A stretch of DNA of 64,000 nucleotides from contig CM068540.1 of NCBI GenBank assembly GCA_035048495.1, positions 976,829 through 1,040,828 of the forward strand, given 5' to 3'. Numbering within the stretch: position 1 is the first letter of the stretch; every line of letters starts with the position of its first letter. The DNA is from Euptelea pleiosperma (taxonomy: Eukaryota; Streptophyta; Magnoliopsida; Ranunculales; Eupteleaceae). The notes under the pieces are model-generated. The model made no database searches. It was not told the DNA's origin and saw nothing but the letters and a program-made list of their open reading frames with translations. Below are positions 56,680 to 64,000 of this stretch, one piece after another. The position numbers and the translations under genes are program-made.

Positions 56680-59600
56680 ATGTCGAGGTTCCGTGTTGAC
56701 GGGAAAGTAGTGGAGGTAGTCGACTTGATGAAGAAGAGACACTGGCCATGGCGCTTGGACGTGTGGCCATTTTCCATTCTTTATGCGCTCTGGTTTATCA
56801 CCATCGTTCCTACCATAGACTTCATTGATGCTGCGATTGTTTTTGGAGGGCTTGTTGCTATTCACATTCTGGTTCTGCTTTTCACGGCTTGGTCGGTGGA
56901 TTTCGGATGTTTTGTCCAATATAGTAAGGTATGCAATAGATTGATTTCCCGATCTAGAAGTTCTATTTCTTTCTGTGATCTCTTTATGTATTTTTATTTC
57001 AACTATGTATGAAAACTTGCACACAGAACGTCTTTTTCTCTTTATGTATTTTTATTTCAACTATGTATGAAAACTTGCACACTGAACGTCTTTTTGCACC
57101 AAGTAAATTATTTTGATTAAGGAAAGGACAATGCTTTATTGGTGTTAAAAGGACTTCTAAGAAGAATGTTGTGATGAATCATATGTTAATACAACTAAAA
57201 TGCATCTTATCAGTTTGTATTTTCTGGTTTTTGTTTTTTGATGCATGCAACAAGAATGGTGTCACTAGCTACTCTTTGCTCATGGAAGTGGTCGGGGCTA
57301 GTGTTAGGGCCCAAGAATATCTATTTTTCCTTTATTTTTCGACACATGTAAATGTATAAGAAAACAAAGAAAAAACAAACAGTTTTAAGGGAAATACAAT
57401 TATGGTCCACATTCTAATTGCTTACTTAAGATACCAAAGTTTGCTTGTCTGTTGGTGGAGTGATTGCCTTCTATATTAATATGGGTTTCTTTTTGTTTTT
57501 TGGATAAGTATTTATATGGTAAAATTTGCCAATTATATGGTTGGCAAGGTGGAATCTATCTCATGGAATAGAGAAAGGAAGTGCCAAGGGGGAAGGACTC
57601 CTTCAATGTCCAACTGTTGACTAATTGAGAGTTTCTTTTTAACCATGAGATGGAAGGGGGCACTGTGGAATGATAGGGATTTTGGTCTAAAGATCTTGCA
57701 CTTCTGCATCCTTAGCTTGAGAATTGCCAGAGGGACCCACATGGCAAGAATAATCTCTACAAGCTATTAGCGATGGGAACTTATGAAGTGGTCATCTCCT
57801 GGTTTCACTTAAGTCAGTCTGAAATTTTATACGATCTAGCTTACCATATGGAGATTATACCGTGTCGTTTGGGTGAAATTATTGCATGCATGATGACAAA
57901 TTGGCAATTCCTCTCATCAGGTCTTTAGTTATTGAGAAAAATGGATGAAGAGGAAATCTGGACCATATATTACTGATGGGCCTAAGATTTTTTGCAATTA
58001 TTATCCTAATTAATCAAGTGGCATAGGTTTTTGCTGTTATCTTTTGGTAGAAAGCCTGTAACATTATTGACCTAATTTGTTGTAACATTTTTGTGATTTT
58101 GTAATTGTTCCTTCTTTTGCTTTTTTCAGGTGAAGGATATTCATCATGCCGATGCCTGCAAAATAACTCCTGCAAAGTTTTCTGGTTCTAAAGAAATTGT
58201 GCCACTTCATTTTCGTAGACCAGTAAGTTTCCGTTTTCATTTTTGAATCCTAAAACCATGATTTCATATTTTCAGTAATTTTTGCAATATTTATAGCAAA
58301 TGAAACTTTGGAGTTTGCCTTATTGGGTCAATATTGAAGATTCACATTTTGATGAAAATATTGGTAGGATTTGGGTTTCGGAATAATTCTGGTTTTTTAC
58401 CTGTGGTTACGTTTCATTGTATTTATGATCTAATATCTCAAGCAGAAACTGATGTTGTCTGGATTTGGAAACATGGGTTACAGATGGAGTAAATTTTAAG
58501 AAACAATGAATTCTCTGCTTGGAATGTCGTCAACCTTTAGAAACAATGAAATCCCTGGGGCTTATTGGTGTTACGAAATCAAATGAAGTGGTGTTCGAAG
58601 CCCTATGCCAAGGTCTAAAAGTCTATGGACAATTTTCAAGTCCATTAGAGTTGGTAGTTGATCCCTTGAATGTTATCTAGTGGTGAAAGAGAAAGCACTT
58701 GTAAGCGGTATGGACCATCTTAGAGATTTAGCTCGGGATTGCACTATTAAATTTCCCATGCACTCAAGAAGCAACTGCCAGCACGAACTTGCTTGCCAAA
58801 GGCTGCACATAGAGAAGCTTTGTGTATGTGGAACATTATTCTATTGCTTTTGTAAAATTGATACCATTAATTTTTGAAATTTACTTATTAGACAAAAAGG
58901 TACACTTATGTCGTAGACTTGGAGAGAGCAACCATTTAGTACCAAGAAATCCCAATGAAGAGGGAACTGGACTAGAGCTTGGTTAGATGGCTATATTGAA
59001 AATTTGGGCTCAAGTGCCTTAAAATATTTGTTCTTGTGCTCCATGGCTCAACAAGGGTGTTTCTTGCCAGTGGAAAGGAAATCTGAGAAAAAGTGTCATA
59101 TCTTCAACTCTTAAATTGGTGTAGGGAATTAGCTATGCAATGCATATCTAATCTTGTCAAAGAAGGAAAATATGAACTGTGTAACATTACTTTTTAGTGC
59201 TCTAGTAAACGCACACATGTAGGTGGGAATTCTATCACTAAGTGTGAGAGAGTAAATGGAATCAGTAGATCATCTTTTCTTGCATTGCAATGTAGTGAAA
59301 GCCGTTTGGTCTTCGTTTTGGAGGACTTTGGTATGTCCTGGGTGATGCCGGGCTCCTTGGTGTCTCTTGTAGAGAACTGGAATTTGGGCTTTCGCAGAAA
59401 TTTCTACGACTAGGAGCTGGAATCTCTTACATCATTTCTTCACCATGTAGGCGAGGTTCCAGTGGCTAATAGGGAGAATGACAAGAGATTGTGGAGGTGG
59501 AATTCTAATGGTATCTTCTCGGTTACATCCTTTTATTACCATTTCTCTTAGTTAGGTCAGACATTCCCTGTTGGTTCTATTATTTGGCGGGCTCCTGGAC

Positions 59601-61125
59601 TGTCAAAGGTGAAGTTTTTTGTGCGGGGAACTTGTCTTGATAAAATTTTGACGGTAGACCACCAACTTAATAGGGGAATGATGTTGCCGAATAGGTGCGT
59701 GCTATGCAAATTTGATGTTGAATCCATTGATCATGTTTTGATTCATTGTCGGTACACATTCGAGGTGTGGCATACATTCTTCTATTTGTTTAGAGTTGAT
59801 TTTGTGGTCCCACAACATGTGGGGTATCTTTTGCTTGGCAGCTCGTTGATGTTTCTCTTAGGGCGATGGCGATTTCTTTGGCGAATACTCCCATTCGCTT
59901 TGTGGTGGGCGGTATGGAAGGACAAACTCAGATTTTTGAAGGGAAGAAAGTCTCTATTCCCAAGTTGATTCTGAATATCAAAGCCTTGCTATTCCTTTTG
60001 TCTTCCATTTCCCCTGATTTTGAAGCTGGTTTTTTGATTTGTTTGTTTTTAGATGGGTTGAATTGCTAGGGAATTCCATTCGAGCGGATTTGTGAATGGG
60101 ATTTGCCTCTTTGATGTTCTTTTGGGATTCATCCCTTTTTAATGATAACTTTTACCTTATCAAAAAAAAAAAAAAAAAAACAAGGCCACAACTAGTGATT
60201 CCTTATAATCCTATTCAACATGATTGGGCAAAGCACATTGAAGTTGACAGGCACTTCATACGCGGGAAGATTGTTACTGGAGAAGTTTGTACTCTTTTGT
60301 AAAACCTGAAGAATAAGTAGCGGATGTATTTACTAAGGGAGTCCCTAGTAACCAGCTACATAAGTGGCTTAGCAAGTTGGGCATGATGGATATCTATGCA
60401 CCATCTTGAGGACGAGTGCTGTAAGGGTAACACTGTAATACCCTTGGTCTTTGTAAGGCAAACTTGTCCATAAGATGTTTTTATATAAATAAGATGTGAG
60501 GAATCATGTGCAACACATGCTTTCTCTTTCTCTCTCTCTCTCTCTCCTCTTTCTCACAAACCCGAACCCTAGAACTCTCTATTCCTAATTTCTACAGTTG
60601 GTTATTGGTATCATCCAAGTCCTTGAGGAACTGAAGCTATGCCAATGTAGTGTAATTTTTGCTAGTTTTTTATCCCTTATTTCTTCCCATAGATTTTCTC
60701 ATATTCATGGTAGATTTACATGTTATTTGTTTTCTATTCTTGGAGCATCGGAATATATTCATTATGTTCTGGTTTGATCACCTTAGAGTTTTAATTTGAA
60801 CAATTTATATTATATTGTTATAGATTTCTTGATTGTTTTGGGTGTTTTTTCTTTTATTCTGTAAACTATGAAATTATTGAGTTAATGTCTTGCTGGATAA
60901 ACTAATATCTGCATATGCAGCTCACAGGGTCGTCATCACTATGGTGGATGTGGAAGAAATTTATTTTGATTTCAGAAAGCAGCGGTTCATCTTCTCAAAA
61001 GAGAAGGATACCTTTTGCAAACTCTCTTATCCTTCAAAGGAACTATTTGGATACTATCTCAAAAATACAGGCCATGGGTCAGAAGCTAAAGTTGTTGCTG
61101 CCACTGAGAAGTGGGGACGGAATGT
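56680..61125 (+). CDS. MIA: P5A-type ATPase (ER transmembrane-helix dislocase), first three exons
   Basis: N-terminal part of a P5A ATPase (yeast Spf1, Arabidopsis MIA/PDR2), an ER pump that removes misinserted membrane helices, needed for pollen development and phosphate response. Exon 1 56680-56928 (83 codons) begins MSRFRVDGKVVEVVDL and holds two membrane segments (about 29-46 and 50-70) ending in AWSVDFGCFVQYSK. Exon 2 58130-58222 gives VKDIHHADACKITPAKFSGS and VPLHFRRP. Exon 3 60921-61125 gives VEEIYFDFRKQRFIFSKE through GHGSEAKVVAATEKWGRNV, donor GTAAGT. Exons 1-2 join in phase 0, but exon 3 joined this way starts LTGSSSL and must shift frame before VDVEEIYF: its length is 205 nt where the family pattern asks for a remainder of two. 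Either one base is missing near 60940 or exon 2 uses the donor at 58215. About 1,050 further residues of a roughly 1,180-residue protein lie beyond the window. Confidence 0.88.
59220..60180 (+). mobile_element. LINE 3' fragment (zf-RVT region and poly-A)
   Basis: A broken frame with RLWRWNSNGIFSVTSFYYHF, then the open frame 59609-59968 with NRCVLCKFDVESIDHVLIHC (zf-RVT zinc finger) and LLLGSSLMFLLGRWRFLWRI, ending in an A run at about 60162-60180. An earlier piece at about 59255-59320 (ESVDHLFLHCNVVKAVWSSF) is a second zf-RVT-like segment. Same strand as the host gene. Confidence 0.8.
60190..60604 (+). mobile_element. Copia 3' end: RNase H tail plus LTR
   Basis: HDWAKHIEVDRHFIRGKIVT then, after frame breaks, VFTKGVPSNQLHKWLSKLGM and MDIYAPS, are the end of Copia RNase H. 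The LTR begins TGTAAGGGTAACACTG at 60420 and includes TTTATATAAATAAG and a (CT)n tract; TTGGTATCA follows at about 60604, as in a primer-binding site. Confidence 0.78.
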
Positions 61126-61777
61126 GTAAGTTTTCTTTCCCTGTTTGTTGCATCTTGAATCACTTGACTCAGTAAACTACGCTCGCATTGCTGTTCAATT
61201 GGTAGGTACTTTCTATTTACAATGTTATTATCTCTGTTATGTGCGCTTCCTCTTTACTCTCAGGTGCTAGTTTGGTCTCCATTCCTCTTTTACTTGTAAT
61301 CTTCTTACTTATTATGGAGCCAGTTATTATTCATGAATCTGTTCATACTCTGTACTGTCCATGATCAAGTTATATATATCTGAATTGTGTTTAAAATTTA
61401 ATAGTAGGTAGTTGTTCTTTGATGTTGAAGTCTCAAAGACTAAAAAATTTCGTTAAGAGTACTTGAAACTTGGTTAGCCAGTTTGACTGGATTGAGACCC
61501 TATAGCTTAATTCAGTTTCTGGAAAATAGAGAATATAACTTGATTGAGTGCGTGCAAAATTTGTCCGAACACTCTTCCCTCCCTCTCATGACAATCTTAG
61601 AACTGTTGATCTTGTATCAAGTCTTTTAACACTTCAACTTCCAACATTTAAAGGTGCCATTGTCAAGTGCTAGGTGTTTCCATTGCCCTTGATCCTTTCG
61701 AGGTTTTCATGGAAGATTTTTTGGTGATTCCACTGCCAATTGTTGAGGTTTTTTGAAGTTAGGGGAATGTGTACTGT
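61126..61777 (+). other. Start of the third intron of the P5A gene, nothing seen
   Basis: AT-rich sequence without repeat ends, exons or RNA features. The next exon of the family (beginning with the FDYPQPTFQ-like block) was looked for through 64000 and not found. Confidence 0.5.
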
Positions 61778-62663
61778 AGGGCTGGCAATGGATCGGATCA
61801 AACCCGAGATCCGATCCGATCCGAAAATTCCAGGTTCGGAACATTATTTTTACTTATCGGATTGGTACCGGATAAAAAATTGTCGATCCAATCTCTTATC
61901 GGATCGGTATTGGATCGACCCTATACCGATCCGATATTGACCCGATATATACACACACACACACACACATTTTGCTCTCCTCTTTTACTCTTTCTTTTTA
62001 TTTCCTTCAGTGCCTTTTATTTTCTAGGGTTTTTATTCTCAGTTCCCTTGTTCAACATGGCCGCTGCAAATCTTGAATACCCATGCTTTGACTAGGAGAT
62101 CGTGGGGGTTTGGGACCTTTGGGTTCATGACTTTCGCAGACGACGGACGGCATCGAAGGGATGAGTGGACAGAAGTCACAGAACCTTTGATGGGCGTAGC
62201 ATCACTGTCAACAAGCCCAGAATAGGTACATAAAGCAACGGGGGAGGATTTCGTAGCGATGGTGACGGTTATGGTGGTGGTGGGTTTACAGTGGTGGTGG
62301 TGGTGGTGGACGCCGTGATAGTGGAGGAGGTAGGTACAACCACAGTGGTGGTGGTGGTGGCCGTGAACGGGGCTTTGACGGAGATGGTGGTGGTGGATCT
62401 CGCTACTCCAAGGATGACGGCCGGTGCTTCCGGGAGGAACTAGGGTTTGGGGGGTTTAAGTTTTCTGGGTTTTGAATATATATATTTTTTTGGTATGTAT
62501 GCTATATCGGATCGGATTGGACCCGGAACCGATCTAATCATATCGGATCGGTTCCGGAACTCAATTTTATTGATCCGATCGGGTCTGGATCAATAGGATT
62601 TCTTATCGGATCGGTACCAAATCAGTACCAATCCAACTCGAACCCGATCTATTGCCAGCCCTA
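61778..62663. mobile_element. hAT-like element (886 bp, perfect 8-bp duplication)
   Basis: Ends TAGGGCTGGCAATGGATCGG and ATCTATTGCCAGCCCTA are inverted. GTGTACTG flanks it at 61770-61777 and 62664-62671. Subterminal GATCCGATCCGATCC and CGGATCGG blocks occur at both ends. No transposase. A (CA)n run lies at 61950-61968. The middle holds a captured gene fragment. Confidence 0.88.
62095..62455 (+). pseudogene. Captured fragment of a glycine-rich RNA-binding protein gene
   Basis: Out-of-frame pieces give FGFMTFADD and, in another frame, DGRSITVNK, which are the end of an RRM (RNP1 and last strand). These are followed by a Gly/Arg tract (GGGGGRRDSGGGRYNHSGGG, then GGSRYSKDDGRCF), as in RZ-1-type zinc-finger glycine-rich RNA-binding proteins. 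Stops and frame shifts make it non-functional. It lies wholly inside the hAT-like element at 61778. Confidence 0.7.
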
Positions 62664-62859
62664 GTGTACTGTGTACGATATAACACCCTCCTGGTGGGAT
62701 ATCGTAACTAAGCTCACCCCACTAGGAAGGTGTTATATCATACACAGTACACATACCTCTCACTTAAAAAACTTCAACAGGTGGCAGTGGAATCACCCCA
62801 TAATCTTCCATCAAAACCTCCAAAGGACTTGATGATATCGTACACAATAAACTTCCAAT

Positions 62860-63900
62860 AGCACTTTTGTGGTTATGATTCCTAAGATTCAAGGGGTGGA
62901 TGATATATGCTTCAGGCCTATTAGTCTAGTGGGGAGTGTTTACAAGATCTTGGCCAAGACACTAGCAACTAGAATTTGTGGGGTTTTGGCTTCTATGATC
63001 TCGCAACCCAAGGTGCTTTTGTGAAGGGAAGATAGATCTTAGATGGTGTTCTGTTAGCAAACGAGTGTATCAATTCCAGGACAAAGGCAGCAGTTTCAGG
63101 GATTGTTTGCAAAATAGATATGGAAAAGGCGTAAGCTTCCTAGACTATATGCTCGACTGAATGGGTTTTGGGGCCAAGTGGAGGTGGATTTCTAGATGTA
63201 TTTCCTGGGCTTCCTTTTCTATTATAGTGAATGGGTCCCTTGTTGGTTATTTCAAAAGTTTGAGGGTGCTCAGATAAGGGTATTCGCTATCGCTTTACTT
63301 GTTCATTGTGGTGGCTGAGGCATTAGGGAGCATGGTGTCTAGAGGTGTGGTAGGTGTAGAGGTATCAGACTTTGAGGTGTGCGCAGGGGTCCTGATGATT
63401 TCTTGGGGCTTCTATCTCCCAATTCTCTTTTATGAGTGGTCTCTTATGTTGTTTCGTAGTGGTGTTTGGGCTTTGCTTCAATTTAGCTAGGAATAAGGTT
63501 TTTGGGGTTGGGGAAGTGGAGACATCATTGGTTTGCCAGGCATTCTGGGGTGTGGGGTGGGTAGCTTGCCTACTATGTATTTGGGGTTTCTTTAGGGGCG
63601 AGCTACAGATCTAAGGCTATTTGGGATCTGGTTGAGAGATTTGGGAGTCGGCTGGCTCTGTGGAAGACTAAATATCTCTCGAAAGAGGGTAAACTTGTGC
63701 TTATCAAGATTGCCTATCCAGCTTGCCTACTTACTATTTTATTTGAACCATCCCCAAGAACATTGCAAATGTTCTGGTTAAGTTTACGAGGGATTTCTTA
63801 TGGAACGATAGTGAAGAGGCAGCAAGTTCCATCTTGTAGATTGGAAATTAGTTTGTCGGACTAAGTCTCAAGGAGGTTTGGGATTAGGAATATCTCTGTA
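62860..63900 (+). mobile_element. LINE reverse transcriptase fragment
   Basis: Degenerate frames carry RPISLVGSVYKILAKTLATR (about 62916-62972), AFVKG, ANECINSR, CKIDMEKA, LFIVVAEALGSMVSRGV (about 63290), SLVCQAFWGVGWVACLLC, and WKTKYLSKEGKLVLIK (about 63662). It belongs to the same type as the 3' fragment at 59220 but is a separate copy, since the order is reversed on the chromosome. Many stops. Confidence 0.82.
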
Positions 63901-63924
63901 ATGAATGAGTTGGATTAGGTAATA

Positions 63925-63966
63925 ATTAGGGTTAGGGTTAGGGTTAGGTTTAGGTTTAGGTTTAGG
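63925..63966. repeat. Interstitial telomere-like array
   Basis: Three or four TTAGGG units followed by three TTTAGG/TTAGGT units. Most plants use TTTAGGG at chromosome ends; this mixed array is short and internal, so it marks no telomere here. Confidence 0.8.
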
Positions 63967-64000
63967 ATCAAAGAGAGAAGAGAGAGAAGGATGTCATGTG

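Larger units (their letters stand above)
58223..60920 (+). other. Second intron of the P5A gene, filled with retroelements
   Basis: A 2.7-kb intron. The first 900 bp show nothing recognisable; from 59220 it holds LINE 3' sequence with a poly-A run and then a Copia 3' fragment with LTR. Confidence 0.75.

Noticed and set aside
1..64000. CRISPR arrays, bacterial defence systems or operons
   Set aside because: The sequence is plant nuclear DNA. The only regular arrays are LTR-internal tandem repeats and microsatellites, without spacer structure or cas genes.

Overview
This is 64 kb of plant nuclear DNA. Three points support that: intron-bearing genes whose products match plant families, AT-rich repeat-dense DNA between them, and plant-type transposable elements. 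No rRNA, tRNA, CRISPR or bacterial-style operon was seen. The species cannot be fixed from sequence alone. The long TE-filled introns and the many small foldback elements suggest a large-genome woody or early-diverging angiosperm; that is inference.

Four protein-coding genes are supported. (1) The last exon of a DUF632 (NRG2-like) gene at 2157-2844 (+). (2) A complete two-exon membrane steroid-binding / MAPR-type cytochrome b5-like gene at 6965-8935 (-). (3) A complete five-exon Ser/Pro-rich basic protein gene, close to Arabidopsis At2g40070, at 30594-35440 (-). (4) The first three exons of a P5A-type ATPase gene (MIA/PDR2/Spf1 type) at 56680-61125 (+), which runs off the right edge and has a reading-frame problem at exon 3. 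They are independent nuclear genes with no visible shared pathway.

The rest is layered transposable elements. From 4.6 to 30 kb there are families of short inverted-repeat elements. Family A is a foldback with ends like GAGTAAAACTTGCC, G-box cores and 9-bp target duplications. Family B has CAAGGTTTAAA ends and 8-bp duplications. Family C is about 365 bp with 9-bp duplications. Family D is about 806 bp with near-perfect 9-bp duplications. Family E is about 391 bp and tandem. A 5'-truncated LINE (15723-20646, 12-bp duplication) is split by a family-A element that itself holds a cluster of family-B copies. From 39 to 51.8 kb lies one old Copia retrotransposon (LTRs at both ends, TCTTG duplication) that has lost most of pol and has swallowed a 4-kb LTR-like element with a 191-bp tandem array. 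The introns of the P5A gene hold LINE and Copia debris and a hAT-like element that has captured part of a glycine-rich RNA-binding protein gene.

No new multi-gene system was found. The most informative signals are the nested insertions with intact target duplications, three family-B insertions at the same site of related host elements, the gene capture, and the P5A frame break.
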